Shown piece after piece: positions 34,656 through 46,224 of a stretch of DNA of 64,000 bases. The notes beneath the pieces are model-generated. The model was not told the DNA's origin. It saw nothing but the letters and a program-made list of their open reading frames with translations, and made no database searches. The stretch covers positions 232,791,477 to 232,855,476 of the forward strand of contig OX352773.1 of assembly GCA_947095535.1 (NCBI GenBank), given 5' to 3'. Numbering within the stretch: position 1 is the stretch's first letter; each line of letters opens with the position of its first letter. A program made the translations under genes and the position numbers. The stretch is from Poecilobothrus nobilitatus (Eukaryota; Arthropoda; Insecta; Diptera; Dolichopodidae).

Positions 34656-35690
34656 TTATGTAGATATTTGAAACGTTACATATGCCCTGTAGACGTTACA
34701 TATGCCCCTTATTGTTCTGAAATCTTCTGCGTTCCTAGTACTATACTGGTGTATATTTATTCCTTGATGAAATGTTGAGTTAGTTATTATTTGATTGTTT
34801 ATTATTTTATGAATATGGCTCACTTGTAGTAATTTATATTGTTGATTGACGTTTAGTATGTTATATTTTCTGTATAAACTACTTGTTGGTGTCCTAATAT
34901 TCAGATTATACAAATTTTTAATTGCTTTGTTTTGTATAGTTTGGATTTTATTTATATTTTTCTGTGTTGTTGATCCCCATATGATTTGTCCATATGTTAT
35001 ATTACTGGGTGTCCGAAATTTTTTTAAAAATTCCAGCAGCTCTTCTACATTTTCTGTCGACTTCGCTCACATGCATATTCCAATTTAGTTCTTGATCTAT
35101 TATTAGTCCCAAGTATTTATAATTATTTACCTTTTCTATTTTTGTATTATTATAAGTTATACATATTTAGGTTTATTTGATCTGGCCCTTTAAGCATATA
35201 TTTTGTTTTAGTTGTGTTAATTGTTAATTTATATTTGTTTATCATTTTTAGCAGTATTTCATTATCCAAATTAATATTATTTTCTAAAACGGTGTAATCA
35301 TCTGCAATGTAAACAACAGCCAAATCATCAGCATACATGAATATCTCACCATATGTTTGTATGTTAGCTATTTCATTGACATAAATAAGAAATAGCGTAG
35401 GACCCAGTGAACTACCTTGCGCAACTCCATACTCTACGTTTTCATTCTTACTTTTAAGTTTTTCCAGTTCTGCAATTTGACACCTATTAGTTAGATAACT
35501 TTTGAACCATTTATGTGAGCTCCTTTTACCCCTACACCATACAAAACTTTCAATAAGATATTCCTATCTACTGAATCGAAGGCTTTTGTTAAGTCATAGA
35601 AAACAATTGCTATTTTTTTTTTTATATTTATTTTTTCTTTTATTAAACTTATCAAGTCAAACTTATTAATTAAAAGCAATTAGAACTAAT
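34656..35690 (-). pseudogene. Jockey/CR1-group LINE reverse transcriptase fossil
   Basis: Read on the minus strand, the RT blocks are in the right order. FYDLTKAFDSVDR has the block A Asp (about 35555-35600). WFKSYLTNRCQ, GVAQGSSLGPTLFLIYVNEI and MYADDLAVVY (35309-35338, the YxDD motif) follow, then KLTINTTKTKYM, NYKYLGLIIDQELNWNMHV (block E), RRAAGIFKKI, IQNKAIKNLYNLNIRTP and LLQVSHIHKIINN. There are at least three frameshifts: near 35510, 35150 and 35005. The 5' half (endonuclease, fingers) is missing. The catalytic motifs are still readable, but the enzyme cannot be made intact. Confidence 0.85.
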
Positions 35691-38600
35691 GACCAATTAA
35701 TATTATTTGGTTTTTTTTGTTTTTTTTTTTTAATTTGTTGCCGAGAGTTTTAATTATTTTTTAGTTATTTTTATTTCTAGTCGTAATCGAAATAGTGAAT
35801 CATTTTTTTTTGACTAATTTTTATTGGATATAAAAGTTACTTATAAGTTTATATGAATACTTATTTCCCCTTAAATTCATAACCCCCTATAGAATACTAA
35901 TGTTAGTCGATTCGATTGGTCCCTCTCCCTTATTCTCATTTGAATCGTTCTGATTTTTTAGTTATGACTGGTATCATGGATAAGTGGGATTTGCCGTTAA
36001 TTTTTTTAGTGATAATAAAACTGAAATTCAAGTCTGAAAAGAAAGAATTCCTATTCTTGTTACTTTTTATTTTTTTAGTTTTAATAAAGAATTGCATTAT
36101 ATATTATAAGAATATCTTTAATAATCTATTTTTTTCGTTTTTGTGTTTTGTGTCAAAATACAATTTATTTTGTCAAACAGAAACTTTTTGAACTATTACT
36201 CGTTTTAACTAATATATATATAGTATTAACGTCTGAAAAATAAGATTAGTATTCTATAGGGTTAATCATTCTAATAGATATTTCGATTAAATATTTTAAA
36301 TTTTCGGAAACTAAATCTTTTTCGGAATTATTATAATATGTAAAACTTAATGTTAAATTATACTTTGTTTACACATATTATAATATCCCTAACGCATTTA
36401 ATATCATAGTTTGATTTGTAAATGCCCAAAGGGAAATCTTCAAATTCTGTCCATGAGTAAGTCTTCAATTTAGTACCTAATCAAAAAAATGTGTTCCAAT
36501 GAACATTCAACAAAAAACAAAAATTGTTACGTCCTACAAATTGAATTTAAAATAATTATTTATTTATTTGGGCATGTTGCGCTAAGTATAGTCTTTTTTA
36601 AAAGTGTAAATGACTTTTTTGATGAAGAAGTAATAAAAGATACAAAAAACATATACTAGCGGTAGGAAGAGAAAAACGAATTTTTTCAGATTGAAAAATG
36701 ATTGAATTGAAGTGGTTGTGTCCGAAAAAGAATTTATTTTGGACAACACTATGAAATTGGATCATAGGTAATATAAAATCAATTTTATTATGATGCGTTA
36801 AAAATTTGATATATAAGTAAAATAATAAAATTATAATTTTCTATTAAATATTGAAGCTAAAAATGTAAAAATTTTTAACAAATTTTGTTTATTAGAACAT
36901 TTTTAATTATATAATCTGTTCTTATACTAAAATCTTATAAATAAAATAAAATTAAAAGAAAAGATTTTACATATGAATAATGACATATCGCTTTACTATA
37001 ACTATACTGTGTATCAAAAAAATTCGAAATGTCAAAAATGTTCTGAAAGTTGAAAATTTCTGCTCTTTCTGTATTGTATAAATAGTATAGGTATACATAG
37101 TCTAAAAGAGTCTTTATTCTATTTAAATTTTGCAATATTTGAACCTGTAAAATGATTTTCCATCAAAACAAAAAAAAATTGCATTTCATAAAATCACAAA
37201 AAAAAAAAAATAAAACAAATAAAATCTGTAATTTAAATGCATTTAAAATATTTTTAGACTCTAGTGCGTAAAATAATATCGAAAAAAAAAAATATAAAAA
37301 ATTGGACAAAACAAATTATTATAAAAGTTAATTTTGACAGTTAGATCAAATTACATATTATAATTTTTGTTAATAATTAAAATAAAAAAAAAAAACAAAA
37401 ATTAAAAATTCAATTTTAATTTTTATACGATATACATACAATTAAAATTCATATCCGATTCACATCAAAAATTATTTTAAGAAAATTTATAATTAAAAAA
37501 AAATATCCTGTTTCAAAAAATTTTCATAAAACATTGAAAATCACAATAATTTCACAATATTTTATTATAATTTGATACAAGTGGTATTAAAAAAAAAAAA
37601 TTTTTTTATTATTTATGGCGAATTGTTTATTTAATTTTAATATTATATAAATTTTTCAGAAAACGATTTAATTCTTTTAGATCTCTACGATAGAATTTTG
37701 AAAAATTATCAAAAAACTGAAACTGTGAATGGAAGACTCACTCGGTGCAAGACTAAATAACACTTATAAGAATAATAGGTATAATATGTATCCGATAGTT
37801 TATCTAAAGATCTTATCTGACAAAAACTTAGATTCACACAATTAATTAATTTTAAGACTTTTATGGAAACAGCATTATAATATTTTCATTCGGGTATCCC
37901 AAAATTGATACAGTCTTCTTTTAGAGTTGACACAGACTACGGTAACGTCAACAAAAATTGAAAATTTATCATACTGTAACGTCAACAAAAATTGAAAATT
38001 TATCATACTTATATGCTATATGTCCAACTATACTTGCCGTATTTCTTAACCAGCCGCGTGAAAAATGAAAATGAAATTAAATAATTTAGATTGAAATTGA
38101 TTGGATTAAACTGGATTTGTGTTACTGGATTTTACGTTACTATGATTCTGTGTTACTGTAATTCATAGACAAGCACAAATTTAGTTTACAAGATCCAATG
38201 AATGGGAAACAAAAAAAGGTAGTACCTATATGTATGTATATATGCCTGTTCTTAATGTATATTATGTAACCAGCCAATGGTGTAGTGGTTTTGGGAAAAT
38301 ATTAAGACTAAACTCGAGCAACGCCACCTGGGATTAATTTTTTTAGAATTAATATATGTATAGGGTATACTTAGTGCAAATAATTAAAATAAAAATTACA
38401 TTTTCATTAGATACATATAATATACATATCCTACTATACGCAGTCTATTTGCTCAACTGAAAATTATCCTTTAAGATTTTTTGTTAATTATTGTATGTAT
38501 GTATAGGTAATTCAATTTTTGTAAAAAAAATCTAATGTAAAAATTCAATGAAATATGGAAAAGTGACATAAATTTTATTTAATTTTTAAAAATTAGCTAT

Positions 38601-38925
38601 TTGATTACAAAGAGATTTTATTATTCTTTTTTTTATACTTGATACTTATTTTCATTATTTGTAAGTTGAAAATGACCACAATAATAGGTATTTATATAAT
38701 TAAATAAAATAATATGCACTTTCAAATGGATGTTTTTTTTAAATATAAGACTTGATAACTCAATATAATATTTTTTTTTTAGGGAATTTTTTGAAGTTTT
38801 CGAATTAATGAAGTTTTTTGTTATTATAATGCCTATCTCATTTTTATGCATTAAAATTTAATATTATTAGTAAAATGGCAAAGCATGGCAAATTGACAAG
38901 TCATAATTCAAGAATAATTATATTT
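35691..38925. other. AT-rich DNA, no gene recognised
   Basis: It contains a 34-bp tandem duplication (37942-38009) and a short GGATT...GTGTTACT patch near 38103-38162. The 91-codon frame at 35916-36191 shows no domain and has AT-noise composition. Otherwise nothing recognised. Confidence 0.5.
37942..38009 (+). repeat. Perfect 34-bp tandem duplication
   Basis: Two identical units begin GTAACGTCAACAAAAATTGA and end TTTATCATACT. Perfect identity implies a very recent duplication or an assembly artefact. Confidence 0.95.
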
Positions 38926-38929
38926 TTAA

Positions 38930-39446
38930 CCCTTTTTAAGGCATTGGCAATATAGATGCCACCATATTAAAATGCTTGTAAATAAAGGAAAAATAATTAA
39001 TTTGGTTTGGTACTTTGATACGTTAATGCAATTTTTCATAGTATTATTTTTATATTAGGAGATAGAAATGTCTACAAAAAGTTTGAATGAAGTTGAAATT
39101 GCTGAAATTTTAACTGATTTTCCTAAAATTTCAGGAGACGAATAATGATGTAATGATGGTTTTAATCAATTTGCCGGATGAAATTCGTTTAAATAAAGTG
39201 GATTCACACATGCCGAAACAAATTGAAATTGTACTATGACTTATTAAAAAAAATATTTTTTTGTATACAACCTTTTGTGTTATTATCAGACAATGGCATA
39301 CATATTGCCACCTTATTTTTTTTTTTTCAATTTACAACTATTTTTTTGGTATTTTGCAAATTATATAATATTTAGCGTTAACAACTAACTAAAAGCTAGA
39401 AAAGATTTAATGATAATACCAGTGATTTCTTATGTACGTTAAAGGG
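38930..39446 (+). mobile_element. piggyBac-derived element, TTAA-flanked (517 bp)
   Basis: TTAA sits at 38926-38929 and 39447-39450. The ends read CCCTTTTTAAGGC on the left and CCCTTTAACGTAC on the opposite strand at the right. Subterminal blocks are shared inside the two ends: GCATTGGCAATATAGATGCC with ACC (38941-38963) and CAATGGCATACATATTGCC with ACC (39291-39313). The interior keeps a short coding remnant. It looks like an internal deletion of a full piggyBac element, different from the 14.7/62.1-kb MITE family. Confidence 0.8.
39068..39239 (+). pseudogene. piggyBac transposase N-terminal remnant
   Basis: ATG at 39068 opens MSTKSLNEVEIAEILTDF, stopped at 39145. In a shifted frame, VLINLPDEIRLNKVD follows up to a stop near 39239. 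An acidic N-terminus with an LxxxEIxxIL helix followed by a LPP/VD-type segment is usual for piggyBac-family proteins. That, and the TTAA-flanked ends, are the reasons for the call. The DDD catalytic core and Cys-rich domain are missing. Confidence 0.5.
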
Positions 39447-40356
39447 TTAAGTAGTAAGATTTTTCAAAAGCTTTAAGGGTATGGAGAGTATGGAGCAACA
39501 GTTGATTAAAATTCATATGTATTATTGGAAAATTCCACTATACCTAATATCAGTTGAGACAAAAATCTATTCTTAAAAAAATCATTTCTCAAAAATTCCA
39601 GATATCAAAAGTTTACATTACAAAACATTTGTTTTTCAATAATGTTCAAGTAAGATTAATCTTCCATACCTATACATTTTGTTTGCTAAATAATTTTTTG
39701 TATTCATAACTCCAATCATCTAAGATCTTCGGACTGATAAAACTTAAACAGATATTTATATGAAATTGATTTAGAAGAAATTTTTGATCTCATAAAAAAA
39801 GGAAATTTTTCAGTAGTACAAAATAAATTATTATTTTGTCTATTATAAATTCTACTATATCATATAAATTATCTTATTACATTTTACGATATTACCATAT
39901 TTTATATTAACAATATTCCTTAAACTGTAAACTAATAAAAAATAAAATTTCCCTAAAAGAAAAATAAAACTTCAGTACCATACCCATTAAATAATTCAAA
40001 ATTATAATGGGAATTTTTATAATAAATAAAACTTTATATTCAATCACACATATCCTTAAATTGTAAATTGATCTAAAAAAAGATTTAAATAAATATAAAT
40101 TGAATGTAAATTTTATTCAAAAAATACTTCTTAAACTGTAAATTTATAGAACTGATCAAATTTCCTAAGTGATCAAAATTACCTTCCTATAAGAAAGTGG
40201 GAAATTTTTGATAATAAGAAAGAAAAAAGAAAAATTATATTATGTACATACCTATATCTTTTTAATGGTCAATCGATAATTTAATATAAAATACTGTAAA
40301 ATATTCTGATCATGCTTTTGGTGTACCATGTCGTAACTAATTGAAATCTTGAATAC

Positions 40357-40435
40357 AAAAAAACTCTGTTTTGTTGAAAAAGACTCTGAAAAAACTCTGT
40401 TTTGTTGAATAGAAAAAACTCTTTTTTGTTGAAAA
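40357..40435 (+). repeat. Degenerate tandem repeat of AAAACTCTGTTTTGTTGAA
   Basis: Three units near 40358, 40390 and 40413, slightly different in length; the open frame at 40402 begins in it. Confidence 0.8.
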
Positions 40436-41854
40436 ATAAAATAAACTATACAGATATGTTCATATATCCTTTTGATATCTTAATACTTATTGTTATTTCA
40501 ACATATTTTTTTTTTATTTCAACAAGATTTCAATATATTCCCTTTAAAAGAATTTTTTCTTTTTTTTTTTTAAATTTTATTAAAAAAAAATATATTATAA
40601 AGTTTTAGAAAAGTTAATACAAAGACTAGGTACAACATTATTATGTGTACGACGAAAAACAGATTTATTAGATATATGTTGTATACGTGCACAAAAAAAA
40701 AAAAAAAAAATGAACACAAAAACAAAAAATGCATTATTATACAATAACAAAATTAACTAATTTTTATATTTATCTATAGATTTGTTTGTCATAAATTTAA
40801 AAATTTTCTTATATCACGTCTTTAAATTTTTCTTGTTGTTTTTTTTTTTTTTTTGTTTACTGTTGTTTAATTTTTACGCTCATGATTATAACAACATAGG
40901 GTTTATTCGACGACCTTTTTCACTGTATAATCTTAGGTGTAACATTTTCTAACAATTTTTTTTTTTTTTTGTTGTTTTTTTTTATATTGTGAATGTTATA
41001 AAATTATCCTGCATTCATATTATAAATTATATATTAATATACAAGTAACATATTATGCATTCTATCCTTATAAGTTAGAAAGAGTTTTGTGGTTAAAATT
41101 TTATTTTAAAATTCTATGATATGAACGCAGAGGATATTCAATTGTATGTTGAATATATAGTGTACATAATATTATGTAATACGTTAATCTAAGATTTTTA
41201 TTTTTTTTTTGTTCTCCTTTTTTTAATTTTAGTAAATGCAGAAAAACGTGATGAGCGATGACAAAAGCATAAAATAAAAAATATGTTCCATAATAATATA
41301 AAACATCCTGTTTGTATTTTCATATTCTTGTTGTTATATGTATGTTATATTATTTTGCTTGGATTTCCAGGATAATAGATTATGTTATTTATACATTATT
41401 ATTGTTATATTGATCATGTTGACTGCATATTACATAAATATTAAATAGTACTATATATAGAAAATATTAATTTATGTAATAATAAGTGTATTATATTGTA
41501 TACATATGTTATTATAAAGCTGACATTGCACTTTATTATTAAAATATTTGTTGGTTTTAGCTGTGTTTCATATTGTAAGATTTTTTAGAACTATATGATA
41601 TTGTCGTTTTTTAAATGAAACTATACCTAATATCTATAAGTACAAAATATTTTTTATTTTATTTACTATCGTTTTTAATATCCGTTTAATCTAATATCTT
41701 TTGTTTTTTTTTTTTTTTTTTTTAATTAGTATGCACTGTTTTATTTTATTTTTATATTTACATTTTACGTGTACAAACGAATAAAATTTGTATTTAATTA
41801 GGATTAAAGTAATATTATACATATTGTATTATACATTATGTGTATTATAATATA

Positions 41855-41880
41855 ATAAGTACTTACCTAAATAAAAACTG
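41855..41880 (-). other. Candidate recursive-splice (ratchet) motif
   Basis: On the minus strand: CAGTTTTTATTTAG|GTAAGT, junction between 41867 and 41866. An acceptor with a T-rich tract is fused to a perfect GTAAGT donor, the pattern of intronic ratchet points in long insect introns. It would only matter if a minus-strand intron covers this site, which the sequence does not show. Confidence 0.2.
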
Positions 41881-42479
41881 CTGGTGCAGCAAGTAGTTTT
41901 AAAAGATAAATTGAAGGTATAACGTGCCTTAAAACTCTGGTATTTATTAAAATTTTTGTTATCTACATATTTCGAAAAATTACATAATCTTTATAAAAAC
42001 GTTCACGATAGTTAATATTAAAGTTGATTAAAAAATATTTAAAAAAATATAAAAAGATTAACATCACAGGTATCATATTGGATAAACATTGAAGTTATAT
42101 ACAAGGAAAAAGGAGGATATTTTGGATATTGTATGAAAGTGGATATTATGTATATTTGAATTGATTTCAATTGGTTTGAAATGAAAAAAATAATTCGATT
42201 AAACTGAATGTTCGAATTTATTTAATTTTTAAATTTGTCGAACTTATTTCACTATGAAAAAAAATTCCATAAAATTAAAATTAAAATAAAGTGAAAAATA
42301 AAACTGGTTTTAAAATTTTAAAATTAAGCATTGGTGATAGAAACCACAAACAGAAATCTATAAATTCAAAATCCAACTATAACATTTCCTCTAGTTTAGA
42401 ATCTAGAATATACATAAGTAGGTACATAATATTATAATATATTATATGCATATTCTGGAAAAAGGAAATACCTATACCT

Positions 42480-42660
42480 GATTTTGTATCCAATTTTAAT
42501 ATCCTTTTAATTATTTTTGTTACATACACGTTTCAACAATAAAGCAATTTAAACAGTTGGAACTACGACACTCCAGGCCACCGCTGAACATATTCTTGAA
42601 CACCTGATTTTGTATCCAACTATAAAATCCTTTCTAATTATTTTTGTTATTTTATCGAAT
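42480..42660 (-). repeat. Two ACAAAATCAGG-family fragments
   Basis: On the minus strand, AAAAATAATTAAAAGGATAT...GGATACAAAATCAG (42480-42522) and AAAAATAATTAGAAAGGATT...TTGGATACAAAATCAGG (42603-42650). They are two direct copies about 120 bp apart, just before SINE copy 3. Confidence 0.65.
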
Positions 42661-42699
42661 TTAATTCATTTTCAATTAAATCGAATCTATTACGTAACG

Positions 42700-42892
42700 G
42701 GGCCTCGGTGTCCTAGTTGGTAAGAGCGTAACACTGTAAACACCTAGGGCGTTTGGGTTCGAATCCTACACACGTCGTAAGAGTTATTCCCCCTTATGAC
42801 ATTTACAGCCACGCCTGAACAGGAAAGGCTGTGTAATTTCCTGTTCACATTTATGTGGCAGAGAAATGCATTAAAAAAAAAAATAAAAAAAA
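42700..42892 (+). mobile_element. tRNA-derived SINE, copy 3
   Basis: GGCCTCGG start, A-box region TGTCCTAGTTGG (42709-42720) and a perfect B box GGTTCGAATCC (42756-42766). Then CCCCTTATGACATTTACAGC, CCTGAACAGGAAAGGCTGTG, CACATTTATGTGGCAGAG and an A-rich tail from 42872. It lacks the TAAAATACGC segment found between the boxes in copy 1. The minus-strand frame 42744-43013 is a translation of the repeat. Probably the best-preserved promoter of the family here. Confidence 0.9.
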
Positions 42893-43064
42893 TTTCATAA
42901 CGTGGTGGTTTAAACATTACCCTTTCATTCGACATAAAATAAATAATATAGATTTTTCTTATAATATAACATAATATTAATATAATATAATTAAATAAAA
43001 AATATAATATCATATCGTAATATAATGTACATTATAATAAAATAAAAATAAGAATAATCCTTGA

Positions 43065-43235
43065 ATAAGATAATAGATGGAGCGCAGAGATAAAACTATT
43101 TGCGTTTTATTGTCTTCTATATAATCAACGGCTTAATGAAACTAATTATTCCAACGAAAAGTCAACTATAATTTAAGATTTAATGGATTTCGTATGCTTC
43201 TTATAAAAGTAAAAAGGAAAGAAATCTTACTTATA
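43065..43235 (+). repeat. Diverged repeat shared with 2.93 kb, copy 2
   Basis: AGATAATAGATGGAGCGCAG, then ATAATCAACGGCTTAATGAA and CTAATTATTCC, matching the order at 2930-3020. Boundaries unknown. Confidence 0.45.
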
Positions 43236-43699
43236 ATAATAGAAAAATAAATATGTAATAGCACCATTCAAATGTCCATTATTTTTAAATCCATTACAAT
43301 AATATTTCGTAATATATAAATATTTTATTTAATTTGATAATATCCATATAATGTGGTTTGTTGTTAATTTATTTTTTTAATTTATTTCAATCATTTAATT
43401 AAGAAATGCTTATTATATTTAAATATTTTTGTTTTTGTAATAAAATTTCCATTTTTCATAATCATTTTTCTACTTCAAAAGTCGAGAAAAATTTACTCAA
43501 TGTTTCGTTTAAATTTTCAAAAATTACCGCCTATGCTATTTTAGCTCTAAATATAAACTTCAAATAATACGCCGTACCTGTCACTGGTCACCCGTTGTTA
43601 AGATAACCTTTGATTTCTATAACGGTTTCTGAAATACATATGTATATATTATGGTTACCTTGTCACATTTTTGTCACAGCAAAATAAAATTGAAAAAAA

Positions 43700-43800
43700 A
43701 AAATTAAAAAGAACTTTAGAGTTGGTTACAAAATCAGGGTTTTAATTATTATTTTAGACCACGATTTGGGGGGTGGTAGTCCCCAATATTTGTAAGTCTT
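43700..43800 (+). repeat. ACAAAATCAGG-family repeat
   Basis: GAACTTTAGAGTTGGTTACA then AAATCAGGGTTTTAATTATT, ACCACGATTTGGGG and TAGTCCCCAATATTT. The clearest relative is 28090-28175; the first half is almost identical to 32700-32735. Confidence 0.7.
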
Positions 43801-44393
43801 TTATATTGAAGTATGGGTATATAAACAAATAATTTGGAAAGATGTAGTTGAATATGGCCTTAATCGAAAAGAGTTTTAGTAGAATTTTCCTAATTGAGTT
43901 GTTTTAGTGGAATTGAGTTTTAGTTGAATTGTTTTAGTCAAAATGTCGATGGGCCTGTAATAATTCCATTCAATTATTTTGTAAAATTATTTTATGCATT
44001 TTTGATTTGTTTTCTAAAACTAACATAAGGGTTAATATGTCAAATGCACGTTTAAAGTGTTAAAAATTTAATTAATAAAATTTTAAGTTTTTTATTTTCT
44101 AAAATTCATAATATTCACTTTTTTTTATTAAATTTATGTGGTATAAAACCACATTTTTAAATTACAACTTATTATTATGTAAGTTTTTGGTTTTTTTTTT
44201 CTTTGTGCTGTTAACGTAATATGAGGTTATGTTTTTATTGACATCCAACGATTCTTTGTTTCAACGTTTTCACGATAAAGTGGTAAAGTGGTAAAACTGG
44301 GAAAATTAAAAAAAAAAAAAATAACATCAAATTTTATATTAAAAGTTTCGTGATCAATTTATTATATTAAATGATATATTATAATATAGTTCT

Positions 44394-44419
44394 ATGAAAA
44401 TGCCGCCGGCGTTTTTCAT
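44394..44419. other. 26-bp GC-cored palindrome
   Basis: The arm ATGAAAATGCCG faces CGGCGTTTTTCAT around a CCGG centre, within TATA-rich flanks. One near-mismatch in 26 bp. It could be a protein-binding site or a cruciform-forming element. Confidence 0.6.
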
Positions 44420-45999
44420 TATAATAAATATAATATATAGGTATATACTATATAGCTATATTTTTAATGTTATGTATATCATAATAATCTGTTATTAAGT
44501 TTTGAATGCATTTTAAAATGAACACGATTAAATATTAACAATTAGGTACATCAAAACTTTGCCACTTTTAAAATATGTAAACTGTTTTCATGTAATTTTT
44601 GTTATTTAACATTTAATAGACTTTTTGGTTTTATTGGTTATATAATTTTGATTATTTAAAAAGCATTGTCTAAAAAAATGTATTGTTAAATTTACAAGAA
44701 TCTTTTTTTATTTTTTAAATCTAAATAAATAAATAGTTAAAGCATAAAAAGAATTTAATAAACTTAAATGACTTTTAATCTTTTTCTTCAAGTGCATCTT
44801 TACTTTTCTATTTAAGCGTGATAAGCTGACTTTTCTGTGTAATATGTAATTTTATTAACGAATTTTGTATAGGTACTCTATTATTTTTGATATTTTGTGA
44901 ATTAGGCTTCCATTAGTTCAAGAACCAGTTCTCATTAATGCCCACCCACTTCAAAATTTCTTAAGTTACGCAACTACGATTTTTGTTTTTTTCTAACTCT
45001 TTGTATTCACTTTTAACTCTTAACACGTTTTTCGTTGAATAATTATAACTGAAGGACTTGATTTATTGATCTGCTCATAATAAGTAATAGTCTTTGGCTT
45101 TAATAACTACAAAGGAGTAAAAAAAAAAATTCATCAAAAAATAGGTTTTATTGAAATAAGGTTTAAGCTGACAAATATTTAAACTTCCAATTTCTCCATC
45201 ACTCTTCAATTTATTTATTTGAAATTGAAAATTGATCATAGCTTTCATAGAAGTGTGCATGTTAAGGATTAATACCTAATATCTTTTTAGATTTATAAAA
45301 TTTTTATTTACAATATAAGTAACTTTTAATTAAATTAAAAATTTATTAATTATTATCTGATACATTTGAAAAAGAAAACAACATCAATTTTTTTATTCAA
45401 AATTTCAATGAAGCACAATTTTCTCGAAAACGGTAAAAGATACGATAAATATGATATTAAAATAAATTACAGTTATGATTTTGATAAATTAGAAAATGTT
45501 ATGAAAATCATATATTTATAATGGTTTTATATGCAAAAATTACAGATATTTAAATATCAATATTCATCTTAAACTATTGAACTCTATAAATATTAGAAAA
45601 AGTTTAGATATATTAGTACTTTAGTACTTATAGTTTCTGTTATGTATCAGTTATATTATATCGATATGCAGCTCATAATTTCAGTTACGTATCGATATCT
45701 AAACGAATCTTCTACGTTTTACAAGACGAAGATAAATCTTCTGTGTTATAATACTTTGAAGGCCATTATCTCGGAATCTGTTAAAAATAGTTTTAGGCAA
45801 ATAGTTTTAGGCTTGTTTCGACCTCCCCTATTATCTCCTTTCTAACTTTCGACATCCAAACCCACTGTATATAGTTTTACATAGTGTCAAATTTAAATTT
45901 TAATTTAATCTTCTTTTCATTTGTAGTCTTCCATATAGTTTTAAACTAAATGCAGACCTTTTTAATTGAATTGCATTTAAGAATAACAGAAAAAAAAAT

Positions 46000-46224
46000 T
46001 TATTTTTTTTAATGCATTTCTCTGCCACATAAATGTGGACATGAAATAATATGGACATGAAACATAAATGTGGACAGGAAATCACACAGCCTTTCCTGTT
46101 CAGGCGTGGTTGTAAATGTCGTAAGGGGGAATAACTCTTACGACGTGTGTGGGACTCGAATCCACACTCCCTCGGTGTTTACAACGTATTTTATACGCTC
46201 TTACCCACTAGGCCACCGAGGCCC
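46000..46224 (-). mobile_element. tRNA-derived SINE, copy 4
   Basis: Reverse orientation. The GGCCTCGG start is at 46223, the A box TGGCCTAGTGG is complementary to 46205-46215, and the B-box-like GGATTCGAGTCC is complementary to 46152-46163. The A-rich tail lies at about 46000-46010. The 3' part carries an internal duplication of the CACATTTATGTCC-like block (ACATAAATGTGGACATGAAA twice, 46027-46078), absent from other copies. Confidence 0.88.

Larger units (their letters stand above)
39451..42479. other. AT-rich DNA, no gene recognised
   Basis: It contains a local tandem repeat (40357-40435) and a candidate recursive-splice motif on the minus strand (41866/41867). The 40.7-41.8 kb part is very rich in poly-T and TATA words. 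Confidence 0.5.
42893..45999. other. AT-rich DNA, no gene recognised
   Basis: It contains two interspersed-repeat fragments (43065-43235, 43700-43800), GAATTG/TTTTAG short duplications at 43875-43945 and a GC palindrome at 44394-44419. Open frames at 45075-45260 and 45642-45845 show no recognisable motif. Confidence 0.5.

Noticed and set aside
38270..38335. tRNA-like CCAATGGTGTAGTGGTTTTG, possible second SINE family
   Set aside because: An A-box-like word is present but no B box or second copy was found, so support is insufficient.
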